DNA of 64,000 nucleotides, taken from the NCBI GenBank assembly GCA_903828515.1, contig CAIKMD010000002.1, positions 806,001 to 870,000 of the forward strand, given 5' to 3'. Source of the DNA: an uncultured Rhodospirillales bacterium. Lineage in GTDB: Bacteria > Pseudomonadota > Alphaproteobacteria > ATCC43930 > CGMCC-115725. Position 1 is the stretch's first letter. Every line of letters starts with the position of its first letter. Made by a program: the position numbers and the translations under genes. Under the pieces are notes generated by a model. The model was not told the DNA's origin. It saw only the letters and a list, made by a program, of their open reading frames with translations, and did no database searches. Below, in pieces: positions 24,867 to 32,479 of this stretch.

Positions 24867-24969
24867 CGCGATCGCCGCCATCGGTGTCGGCAGGCCGGCG
24901 CCGCAATCAGCGTTTCCATGGTTCTTTTTTCGGCTTTATCCCATACCATAAATCCGGGGAGAGACACGC

Positions 24970-25758
24970 GTGGCGGCAGACAGTGGCGAATGGATCGGCT
25001 TTCGCGCGCTCGGGATGGAGTTTCGCGCCTTCATCGTGAAGCCGGAGGGGCCGCCGCCCTGGCCGACGCTGATCGCCATTCACGCGGCGAGCGGATTGGA
25101 CGCGCATCACGAGAACCTGACGCGCGACTTTGCTGCCCAGGGCTATTTTACGATGTCTCCCGATCTTTACAGCAACGATCCCGGATATCGGGCCTTTACG
25201 CTCGCCGATGTCGAGGATGGCATGGTGATCGGGCCTCGAATCACCGATGTGGCGGGATATCTGGCGAAATTTCCGGCGGAACGGCGCGATGCGATCCTCG
25301 CGGCGCATCGCTGGGTCGAGAACCGGCCGGAAAAGACCTATATCGAGATCGTTGGCGCCTGTTACGAGATGGCAAAGGCGCGGCCCGATGTCGGCGCGAT
25401 CGGCGCCATCGGTTATTGCATGGGCGGAAGACTCGTCGCCGAACTGGCGGTCAGCGGGGTCGAACTCGCCGCCGGGGTGATCTTCTACGGTATCGATCCA
25501 CCGCACGAGCGCATTCCGAACATCAAGGGTCCGCTTCAGGGTCACTATGGGGTGACCGACAAACGAATCACCGACCGGGTTCCGGCATTTGCTGCCGCGC
25601 TGAAGGCAGCCGGCAAGGATTTCACCTATTACGTCTACGAGGCGGCGCACGGTTTCGCGAACGCCATCCATTTGAACGCACGCAACGAGCCGGCGGCAAA
25701 GCTGGCCAACGAACGAACGCGGGAATTTCTCGCCGCGACCCTGGGGAGGAAACGATGA
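24970..25758 (+). CDS. Dienelactone hydrolase family protein
   Basis: A 262-residue alpha/beta hydrolase with the Cys nucleophile in GAIGYCMGGRLVAEL (about residue 149), and YVYEAAHGFANA carrying the likely catalytic His. No signal peptide is seen. GTG 24970 follows GGGGAGAG by six bases. Its stop overlaps the start of the binding-protein gene (ATGA), so hydrolase and binding protein are coexpressed. Family members open the dienelactone ring in chlorocatechol breakdown, but many act on other esters. Confidence 0.88.
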   Translation: MAADSGEWIGFRALGMEFRAFIVKPEGPPPWPTLIAIHAASGLDAHHENLTRDFAAQGYFTMSPDLYSNDPGYRAFTLADVEDGMVIGPRITDVAGYLAKFPAERRDAILAAHRWVENRPEKTYIEIVGACYEMAKARPDVGAIGAIGYCMGGRLVAELAVSGVELAAGVIFYGIDPPHERIPNIKGPLQGHYGVTDKRITDRVPAFAAALKAAGKDFTYYVYEAAHGFANAIHLNARNEPAAKLANERTREFLAATLGRKR

Positions 25759-26759
25759 AACATGGAACAGCGGCCATCGCCGCGCTCAGTCTGCTGGCTC
25801 TACCAATTGTGGCGCAGGCCGATCCACTGAAGATTCGCGTCGGCTGGGTGTCCGCGACGGCGGATGCGCCGCTGATGATGTTTGGCAAACAGGGGATCAC
25901 CAAACACGAAGGCGTCTCCTACACGCTCGAAGCGGTGCACTTCCAGGGTTCGCCGCCGATGATCACCGCGATGGCGACCAACGACGTCGATTTCGTCGGC
26001 TTCGGCTTCTCGACCGTGCCGATCGCGATCCTCAACGCCCAGATGACCGACCTGAAAATCGTCGCCGATCTGTTCCAGGACGGCGTCGACGGCAGCTATT
26101 CGAACGAGTTCCTGGTCCTCAAGGACAGCCCGATCCGCACCATCGCCGACATGAAAGGCAAGGTGGCGGCGACGAATAGCGCCGGCAGCGCGATCGACAT
26201 GGTTTTACGTGCGGCGTTCCGCAAGAACGGGCTCGAGGACAAGCGCGACTTCACGATCATCGAGGCCGCTTTCCCGAACATGCCGGCGATCCTGCAGGAC
26301 CATAAGGCGGATCTGATCGCCAGCACGCGCGTATTCACCGCCGATCCGGCGATCCGGTCCTATGCGCGCACGCTTTTCACTCAAAAGGACGCGATCGGGC
26401 GGTCGGAGATGGCGGTTTTGCTGGCGCGCGCGCCGTTTCTCGATAAGAACCGGGCGGTGGTGATCGATTACCTTGAGGATTCGCTGCGCGAACTACACTG
26501 GTACAGCGATCCGGCGCATCACGACGAGGCGATCAAGATCGTCGCCGACTACACCAAAGTGCCGGCGAGCGCCTATGCGAGCTGGATGTTCGTCACTGGT
26601 CCGGATTTCTATCACGACCCGAACGGGATGCCGAACCTCGACGCGCTTCAGGCCAATGTCGAAATGCAGCGCGACATCGGCTTCGTCAAAGCCCCGCTCG
26701 ACGTGAAGAAATACGCCGATCTCAGCATGATGGAAGAGGCGGCGAAGCGCGCGAAGTAA
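25755..26759 (+). CDS. NMT1/SsuA-type ABC substrate-binding protein (paralogue of 12734-13729)
   Basis: 334 residues with a signal peptide (MKHGTAAIAALSLLALPIVAQA, cleaved before DPLKIRVGW). Shares most motifs with the earlier paralogue: HEGVSYTLE, VDFVGFGFS, 'KGKVAATNSAGSAIDM', NRAVVIDYLED and SDPAHHDE. It is translationally coupled to the hydrolase upstream through an ATGA overlap. No permease genes are found nearby. Confidence 0.88.
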   Translation: MKHGTAAIAALSLLALPIVAQADPLKIRVGWVSATADAPLMMFGKQGITKHEGVSYTLEAVHFQGSPPMITAMATNDVDFVGFGFSTVPIAILNAQMTDLKIVADLFQDGVDGSYSNEFLVLKDSPIRTIADMKGKVAATNSAGSAIDMVLRAAFRKNGLEDKRDFTIIEAAFPNMPAILQDHKADLIASTRVFTADPAIRSYARTLFTQKDAIGRSEMAVLLARAPFLDKNRAVVIDYLEDSLRELHWYSDPAHHDEAIKIVADYTKVPASAYASWMFVTGPDFYHDPNGMPNLDALQANVEMQRDIGFVKAPLDVKKYADLSMMEEAAKRAK

Positions 26760-26767
26760 GGCGCTGG

Positions 26768-27103
26768 TCAGAGGCTCAAAAGCGGCGCGAGACGTGCGTC
26801 GATCTCGTCGAGGATTTCGACGGGAGCCTGACCGACGACCTCCATGTAGCGTGCGTCGCGATCGATGCTTTTGACGTGATCGACGAGGATCACGCCGCCG
26901 ACCGGCAGACCGGGCGGCAATTTCACTTCGGTCGGCCAGCCGCGTTCGCGGTTTGTAATCGGACACACGATCGCGAGGCGCGACACGCGATGATACGATT
27001 CGGTCGTGAGGACGATGGCGGGTCTTCGTCCGGCCTGTTCGCTTCCGGCTTGCGGTGAAAAATGCACCCAGACCAGACTGCCGCGATCCGGCAGCGGTAT
27101 CAC
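26768..27103 (-). CDS. mazF: MazF/PemK-type toxin
   Basis: 111 residues. The pattern PDRGSLVWVHFSPQAGSEQAG (split: DRGSLVWVHF, GSEQAGRRPAIVLT), CPITNRERGWPTEV and 'VILVDHVKSIDRDARYME' is that of the MazF sequence-specific mRNA interferase. The active-site Arg in GRRPA and the Thr/Ser region are present. Its start overlaps the antitoxin's stop (ATGA), the usual antitoxin-first order. Confidence 0.92.
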   Translation of the reverse strand: MIPLPDRGSLVWVHFSPQAGSEQAGRRPAIVLTTESYHRVSRLAIVCPITNRERGWPTEVKLPPGLPVGGVILVDHVKSIDRDARYMEVVGQAPVEILDEIDARLAPLLSL

Positions 27104-27345
27104 AGGATTTCCTCGCCTTTGGGTCCATCGTCTTCGAGCGGATGCTCGCGTTCGGGTGTCATGCCCGAGACGAGTTCGTCGAGTGTGAAACGCCGGCGTG
27201 AACGGGTGACGATGATGCGACCATCGTCGGCGGCTTCGATGTCGACGCGTGCGCCTTCCTTGAGACCGATTCGGGCGGCAATATCGCGGGGGACGCGAAG
27301 CCCGAGGCTATTACCCCACTTTGCGATGAGAACTTGGATCGGCAT
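27100..27345 (-). CDS. mazE: MazE-type AbrB-fold antitoxin
   Basis: 81 residues. The AbrB/SpoVT swapped-hairpin DNA-binding domain is clear (QVLIAKWGNSLGLRVPRDIA), with an acidic toxin-wrapping tail. It binds and neutralises MazF and normally represses its own promoter. Two palindromes upstream support this here. Confidence 0.92.
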   Translation of the reverse strand: MPIQVLIAKWGNSLGLRVPRDIAARIGLKEGARVDIEAADDGRIIVTRSRRRFTLDELVSGMTPEREHPLEDDGPKGEEIL

Positions 27346-27373
27346 CGGCAGTCACCCAATGTGTATCTTATAA

Positions 27374-27399
27374 ATATACTATCGTATATCTAATAGATA
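27374..27399 (-). promoter_or_regulatory. MazEF promoter region with two overlapping palindromes
   Basis: ATATAC-TATC-GTATAT (27374-27389) and TATCTA-A-TAGATA (27387-27399) are perfect inverted repeats in an AT-rich stretch starting about 28 bases before the antitoxin ATG. A possible minus-strand promoter, TTGTTT (27404-27399) and TAGTAT (27381-27376) with 17 bases between, overlaps them. They are candidate MazE operators. Confidence 0.6.
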
Positions 27400-27428
27400 A
27401 ACAACGAGTGGCTAGAACTCAATAGCCG

Positions 27429-28196
27429 TCAAAGCGCCCGGGTCGGCATCATGATGGTCCGCCACATATGGGAGGCGGGGGTGTCGTCCCAGCCCAAGCC
27501 TTCCTCGGGCTGGCGGAAGTTGCGGCCGATGATGTCGGTGAATTCCTCGAGCTTCGGGTCGACGCCCGGCTCGAAGGCATAGAGGTCGTTCACGCAGATC
27601 AGCCGCGCCGTCATGTACCATTTGTGCGCGCGGGCCTTTTCATAGTCGCGCTTGATATAGGCCTCGGGCTCGAAATCTGCGCCGAACAGGCGGACATACA
27701 TGTCGGGGTATTTGTAGCCGACCGATTCGTCGGGGAAAAAGCGCAGCGACTGGTGCGCCCGGATCGCCCAGGACACTTCCTCGTCGACATACGGGGCGAT
27801 GAGCTGGGAGCCCCAATAGCCGTGATCCGCGCGGATGAAACCGGTCACACCGATATCGTGCAGCAGGCAGGCGATGATGATCTTTTCCGGGTGGCCGGCC
27901 TTACGCGCCAGATTGGCGCTCTGCAACAGGTGATTGTTGGCGGTGCCGAAGCGCAGCTTGAAGAAGTCCATCAGCGTCGGTTTGGCCGGCATCGGCTTGA
28001 GGCGCGGGTCGATGCCTTGAATGACATGTTTGCCGGGCGGTAGCGGATCCTGGATCGGGCCGGTTGGGTCGCGGTCGCCCGAGGTGAACAGAACTGAGCG
28101 CAGCGGCACCCGGTTGAGGGCATCGATCATCTCATGTTCGAGCGCGTCGGCGCGCTGATTGGCGTCGGTTTTCTCTGCTGAACTGCCTTCCGCCAT
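27429..28196 (-). CDS. HD-domain protein
   Basis: 255 residues. The HD metal-site motif is CLLHDIGVTGFIRADHGYWG, with an earlier conserved His in NNHLLQSANLARKAG; this resembles cyanamide hydratase-like or small HD hydrolases. No signal peptide. ATG 28196 follows GAGGGAGA by seven bases. The N-terminal 30 residues are polar and variable. The substrate is unknown. Confidence 0.82.
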   Translation of the reverse strand: MAEGSSAEKTDANQRADALEHEMIDALNRVPLRSVLFTSGDRDPTGPIQDPLPPGKHVIQGIDPRLKPMPAKPTLMDFFKLRFGTANNHLLQSANLARKAGHPEKIIIACLLHDIGVTGFIRADHGYWGSQLIAPYVDEEVSWAIRAHQSLRFFPDESVGYKYPDMYVRLFGADFEPEAYIKRDYEKARAHKWYMTARLICVNDLYAFEPGVDPKLEEFTDIIGRNFRQPEEGLGWDDTPASHMWRTIMMPTRAL

Positions 28197-28272
28197 GGCG
28201 TTTCTCCCTCGGGGTCGGAATTTGGCCCGATGGTGCGCCCGGGAGCCGGGCGATGGCAACGCCGAATCGGCA

Positions 28273-28288
28273 TTAACGAAGAATTAAC
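28273..28288. promoter_or_regulatory. CtrA box
   Basis: TTAA-N7-TTAAC, a perfect match to the full CtrA site of Alphaproteobacteria, 62 bases before the small gene at 28350 and 77 bases upstream of the HD-protein start. Confidence 0.65.
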
Positions 28289-28349
28289 CATAATTAGCGC
28301 ATTCCTAACGCATGCGCGATTCGCGCCTGTTTCAGCAGGGAGTTGAGCC

Positions 28350-28571
28350 ATGCGTGAGAGTATCGGTGGATACACACCAGGAAGCGTCGTTTGGGTTCCT
28401 TGGTCGGTCGCGAAGCCCCAACCACGAGATCGCAACGACGGTCCGTCCTGGCTGGGCCGGCTGTTCCGGCGCGACAAGAGCCCGAGCCTCTATCAGCGCT
28501 GCCTCGCTCTTCACATCATGACGACCAGCCGCCCCGAGCCGCTTTCGGCATCCGCTCGCGAGGTGGCATAA
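28350..28571 (+). CDS. Small hypothetical protein (73 aa)
   Basis: Begins MRESIGGYTPGSVVWVPW. GGGAG lies about eight bases before the ATG. The protein is rich in Arg, Ser and Pro; no membrane segment or known domain is seen. Its stop overlaps the next ATG (TAATG). A perfect CtrA box lies upstream. Coding is plausible but not certain. Confidence 0.5.
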   Translation: MRESIGGYTPGSVVWVPWSVAKPQPRDRNDGPSWLGRLFRRDKSPSLYQRCLALHIMTTSRPEPLSASAREVA

Positions 28572-28720
28572 TGTTGCGCGGTAATCAGTTGAATTTGGAA
28601 GAAATTCTGACCGTCGAGTCCGACTCGGTTGAGGCGGTACTTGAACTCTGCAGCCGGCATGAGCCGATGCTGATCGAAGACGCCGGCGACGCGGGTTTAC
28701 CCGACCTCCGCCTGTTCTGA
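28571..28720 (+). CDS. Small acidic hypothetical protein (49 aa)
   Basis: Begins MLRGNQLNLEEILTVESDSV and ends in GLPDLRLF; strongly acidic. The ATG shares one base with the stop of the preceding small gene, which suggests coupling. Its stop is next to the stop of the convergent gene at 28722. No homology is recognised. Confidence 0.4.
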   Translation: MLRGNQLNLEEILTVESDSVEAVLELCSRHEPMLIEDAGDAGLPDLRLF

Positions 28721-28721
28721 T

Positions 28722-29333
28722 CTAAACGGAGAGATGCCGGCGCGGCCGGCCATCCTCGTCGACCAGATCCATTCCTTCGAGGCGATCCAGCACGGTGTGG
28801 AAATGCACCGCCGCGCTCGGTCGATCCGCGCCTTCGAGCCAGTTCTGGTCGAGGAACGAGGCAAGGCCCGGCTGGCCCAGTTCGACTTCCCATAAAACGC
28901 CGAGCAGTGAGGCGAGCGCCTCCTGATACTCGCGATCCAATCCAAACAGAACGGCGGCGCGTTCGGCCTCGTCGGGCTTGCCGTCTTCGGGGCCGGCGCC
29001 AAGACCGAAAGCAATCAGATGGCGCTGGCTCGGAAGCGCGATCTGGAAATGCGCGACCTCGTGCAGGAGGACGTAGGCCTCGGTTTCCTCCCGCAAGGCG
29101 TCGCCGTTCCAGCCGAAATCCAATTTGGGACTTCCGGGAAGAATCCCCATTCCCATCGCGCGCGCCAAATCGACAGCAACCCGATGATGCGCGACGGCAT
29201 CATTGCCGTCGGCGCGATCGGCACCCGAAGCGGCAATGCGCCGAAAAACCGCGGCATCGCGGTCGTTCAGATTCCTGGCAAAGCGCTCCAGCACCTCGGC
29301 GAGATGCGCGCGCTCGATCGGCGTGAGGATCAT
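28722..29333 (-). CDS. HExxH-containing hypothetical protein
   Basis: 203 residues. The segment AYVLLHEVAHFQIAL (about residue 88) holds HEVAH, a zinc-peptidase-like HExxH motif; the third metal ligand is not evident. No signal peptide. Its start overlaps the stop of the SPOR-domain gene (ATGA), so the two are cotranslated. It may be a cytoplasmic metallopeptidase, or simply a metal-binding protein. Confidence 0.7.
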   Translation of the reverse strand: MILTPIERAHLAEVLERFARNLNDRDAAVFRRIAASGADRADGNDAVAHHRVAVDLARAMGMGILPGSPKLDFGWNGDALREETEAYVLLHEVAHFQIALPSQRHLIAFGLGAGPEDGKPDEAERAAVLFGLDREYQEALASLLGVLWEVELGQPGLASFLDQNWLEGADRPSAAVHFHTVLDRLEGMDLVDEDGRPRRHLSV

Positions 29334-30280
29334 CGTGTCTTGGATACAGGACCGGCGCGCGCCTGGCCAACCAGAACATCCTTGCTGTGCAAAACAAGGC
29401 TGCCCTTGGTGGCGATCTTTTCGGCCGCCGCGCGGTCGGCGATGCCATCGACACGCACCAGATAGAGCGCATTATTTGTTGTAATAACAATTGCTTGAAT
29501 GTCGCTCTTCACCAATTTCGCGGCCAGCGTATTGGCGCCCTGGCGTGACCGGAAGGCGCCGAACTGGACCCAATTTCCCGCCGGTTTGGTCGCGGGCTTG
29601 GCGACGGCGACCGGCGCGGATGCCGGCGCGGTCGAGCGATGAACCAACGGCGCGATCTTCAACGCCTCGGCGGCCTTTCGGGCGATCTGTTCGGCGGCGA
29701 CCCGATCGGTATCGCGGGTCAGCCGAACCCGGACGTAGGTCCGATTGCCTTTGCCCTGCGCCTTGGTCGTCGTGGCCTCGATGCCGAGCGCGGCAAGGCG
29801 CTGCTTCAACGCGTCGGCATACCGTTCGCCGTCGTAAGCGCCGAACTCGACCCAATAGCGCGCGGTGTCGTGCGCGTCGGGCGGCGCCGCGACCGGTTCG
29901 ACGTGATCGAAGGCCTTGGCGACCGTGCTGGCCGGGGGACTCGGCGCAGACGCGACAACCGCCGGCGCTGTCGGAGTCGGCGCTTGGGCGACTTTCGACT
30001 CGGGGGCGGCAACTGACGGATTCGCTTCGGGTTTTGCCGGTTCCGGCGCGGGGGTCGTGGCGGCGGTCTGCGGCGTTGGCGCAACGGGAGCCACCGGCGC
30101 GGGCGGCGGCGCGACTGCCGGGGGCTGAGTCGCGGCGATGACCGGCGGTGCCTTTCCGCGGAATTGGTCGAGGTAAACCGCGCCGAAAACCCCGAGAACC
30201 AGGGCGATCAGCGTGGCCAAAAGCAGAATGGCGCGAAGCGCTCCGCCGGATCGCGAGGAGGTGCTTTTATCGTCTGCCAA
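29330..30280 (-). CDS. SPOR-domain membrane protein
   Basis: 316 residues: a membrane segment at about 16-38 (AILLLATLIALVLGVFGAVY), a long Ala/Pro linker (40-125), then two SPOR-like repeats (about 140-215, YWVEFGAYDGERYADALKQR; and about 235-310, NWVQFGAFRSRQGANTLAAK). SPOR domains bind denuded septal peptidoglycan, so a role at the division site is likely. The start appears to be TTG 30280. A perfect CtrA box lies 28 bases upstream, fitting cell-cycle control. Confidence 0.85.
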   Translation of the reverse strand: MADDKSTSSRSGGALRAILLLATLIALVLGVFGAVYLDQFRGKAPPVIAATQPPAVAPPPAPVAPVAPTPQTAATTPAPEPAKPEANPSVAAPESKVAQAPTPTAPAVVASAPSPPASTVAKAFDHVEPVAAPPDAHDTARYWVEFGAYDGERYADALKQRLAALGIEATTTKAQGKGNRTYVRVRLTRDTDRVAAEQIARKAAEALKIAPLVHRSTAPASAPVAVAKPATKPAGNWVQFGAFRSRQGANTLAAKLVKSDIQAIVITTNNALYLVRVDGIADRAAAEKIATKGSLVLHSKDVLVGQARAGPVSKTR

Positions 30281-30691
30281 CGCGGGAATGTTCCTCGAGC
30301 CGATCCGTTAAGGAAACATTAACAGGAGTTTCCGTTCTTCGCGACTCGTTGCTCTGCCCACGCATCAACAAACTTGTGGATGAGGCGGGGGACACACACG
30401 ATTTTGTACGAATCGTCGCGGCGTGTTGCGGACAAGCCACGAACGAAACGCGGATGAGGAATGGGCTTGTGACGGTTGCGCAAAGAGGCTTGTTGAGGCA
30501 TTGTGTCGCGCCGTTCGGTATTCGGCATCGAGCGCGATACGGCCGAGATTTCCAAGCGATTTTGGTCGGTATCAATCGGGCGTCGGGGGGACGCGATCGA
30601 TTTCGGTGCCGGACGATCGAGCGGTGCGCCGCAAGGGCCAAATATGCCAGCGAGCGCGCGGTCGAAAAGGTGAGGTAGGGAGAACAAAGTC
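30281..30691. other. 411-base noncoding region
   Basis: Contains the CtrA box at 30308-30323 and otherwise no frame I can defend. It must include the promoter of the kor operon starting at 30692, but no clear -35/-10 pair is visible. It ends with AGGGAG nine bases before the TTG start. Confidence 0.5.
30308..30323. promoter_or_regulatory. CtrA box
   Basis: TTAA-N7-TTAAC, perfect to consensus, 28 bases upstream of the SPOR-protein start codon. Confidence 0.7.
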
Positions 30692-32479
30692 TTGGAGCCC
30701 ACCAATATCGCGGCCCCGGAGTATTTCCACAAAGTCGTCGATTGCCAGTGGGCCTGCCCGGCGCATACGCCGGTGCCGGAGTACATTCGGCTCATCGCGG
30801 CGGGGCGGTACACCGACGCTTACATGGTCAACTGGAAGTCGAACGTCTTTCCCGGAATCCTGGGACGGACCTGCGACCGTCCTTGCGAACCCGCCTGCCG
30901 GCGCGGCCGGGTCGAAAAGGAACCGGTGGCGATCTGCCGCCTGAAGCGCGTTGCCGCTGACAACAAGCAGGACATCCATAACCGCCTGCCGGTGATTCCG
31001 GCGCAGAAGAACGGCAAGAAGATCGCCTTGATCGGAGCGGGGCCGGCCTCGCTGACCGTGGCGCGCGATCTGGCGCCCCTGGGCTATGAGATCGTCATGT
31101 TCGACGGCGATCCGAAGCCCGGCGGCATGATGCGGTCGCAAATTCCGCGTTTTCGCCTGCCCGAAGCGGTTACCGACGAGGAATGCGGCTATATCCTTGA
31201 TATGGGCATCGAAACCCGCTTCGGAACCCGGATCAACAGCCTTAAGCAGCTCTTATCCGAGGGGTTCGACGCGATTTTCGTCGGTTCGGGAGCTCCGAGG
31301 GGCCGCGAACTCGAACTTCCGGGCCGAAAAGAGGCCGGTGCGAACATTCATATCGGCATCGACTGGCTGTCCAGCGTCTCGTTCGGCCATATCGACAAGA
31401 TCGGCAAGCGCGTGATCGTGCTCGGCGGCGGCAACACGGCGATGGATTGCTGCCGTACCTCGCGCCGGCTCGGCGGCGAATCGGTGAAGGTGATCGTCCG
31501 TTCCGGCTTCGAAGAGATGAAGGCGAGTCCCTGGGAAAAGGACGACGCCATGCACGAGGACATTCCGATCCTCAACATGCTGGTGCCGACCGAATTCCTC
31601 CACAAGAACGGCAAGCTCACCGGCGTCAGCTTCGAGAAGGTCAAGGCGGTCTATGACGCCAAGGGCAAGCGCTCTTTGGTGCCGACCGGCGAGCCCAACG
31701 AAATCCACGAATGCGACGACGTACTGGTCGCGGTCGGGCAGGAAAATGCCTTTCCGTGGATCGAACGCGACATCGGTATGCAGTTCGACCGCTGGGACAT
31801 GCCGGTCGTCGACGAAACTACGTTCCAATCGACCATTCCGACCGTGTTCTTCGGCGGCGACGCGGCGTTCGGCCCCAAAAACATCATCTGGGCGGTCGCG
31901 CACGGCCAGCAAGCAGCGATCTCGATCGACATGTTCTGCCAGGGCGAGGATGTGAAGAAACGTCCGCCGCCGGATGTCGCCATCATCAGCCAGAAGATGG
32001 GCATCCACGAGTGGAGCTACGACAATGATATCTCCAACGACCTGCGCTATCGCGTGCCGCATCAGGAGAAGGCGCTCGCGCTGGCCGATGTCCGCCTCGA
32101 AGTCGAACTCGGCTTCGACAAGAAGATCGGTTATGCCGAGGCCGAGCGTTGCCTCAACTGTGACGTCCAGACCGTCTTCGCGCCGAACCTGTGCATCGAG
32201 TGCGATGCCTGCGTCGACATCTGCCCGATGGACTGTATTACCTTTACGCCCAACGCGCCCGAGGACGAACTTCGCCTCGAATTGAAAGCGCCGGCCAAGA
32301 ACCGCACCCAGGATATCTACGTCTCGTCCGAACTGAAGACCGGCCGCATCATGGCCAAGGATGAAGACGTTTGCCTGCATTGCGGCCTGTGCGCCGAGCG
32401 TTGTCCGACCGGCGCCTGGGATATGCAGAAATTCCTCCTCGATTTGACGCTCGCGGGACCCGCATGCCACAGCAAATAG
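30692..32479 (+). CDS. GltD-like FAD/NAD(P)/Fe-S oxidoreductase subunit of the 2-oxoacid:ferredoxin oxidoreductase operon
   Basis: 595 residues. An N-terminal Cys-rich Fe-S domain (CQWACPAHTPVPEYI; GRTCDRPCEPACRRG), FAD motif LIGAGPASLTVARDLA (about 112), NAD(P) motif VIVLGGGNTAMDCCR (about 243), then a ferredoxin-like tail with CIECDACVDICPMDC (about 504-518) and VCLHCGLCAERCP (about 557-569). This is the glutamate-synthase small-subunit architecture plus two [4Fe-4S] clusters. It probably passes electrons between ferredoxin-level clusters of KorAB and NAD(P). The start is TTG 30692. The last 16 bases overlap the next gene. Confidence 0.88.
   Translation: MEPTNIAAPEYFHKVVDCQWACPAHTPVPEYIRLIAAGRYTDAYMVNWKSNVFPGILGRTCDRPCEPACRRGRVEKEPVAICRLKRVAADNKQDIHNRLPVIPAQKNGKKIALIGAGPASLTVARDLAPLGYEIVMFDGDPKPGGMMRSQIPRFRLPEAVTDEECGYILDMGIETRFGTRINSLKQLLSEGFDAIFVGSGAPRGRELELPGRKEAGANIHIGIDWLSSVSFGHIDKIGKRVIVLGGGNTAMDCCRTSRRLGGESVKVIVRSGFEEMKASPWEKDDAMHEDIPILNMLVPTEFLHKNGKLTGVSFEKVKAVYDAKGKRSLVPTGEPNEIHECDDVLVAVGQENAFPWIERDIGMQFDRWDMPVVDETTFQSTIPTVFFGGDAAFGPKNIIWAVAHGQQAAISIDMFCQGEDVKKRPPPDVAIISQKMGIHEWSYDNDISNDLRYRVPHQEKALALADVRLEVELGFDKKIGYAEAERCLNCDVQTVFAPNLCIECDACVDICPMDCITFTPNAPEDELRLELKAPAKNRTQDIYVSSELKTGRIMAKDEDVCLHCGLCAERCPTGAWDMQKFLLDLTLAGPACHSK

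Noticed and set aside
24828-26759. Single long frame joining the element end, the hydrolase region and the binding protein
   Set aside because: The binding protein has its own ATG and signal peptide at 25755; the upstream part is antisense-like noise in another frame of the hydrolase gene.
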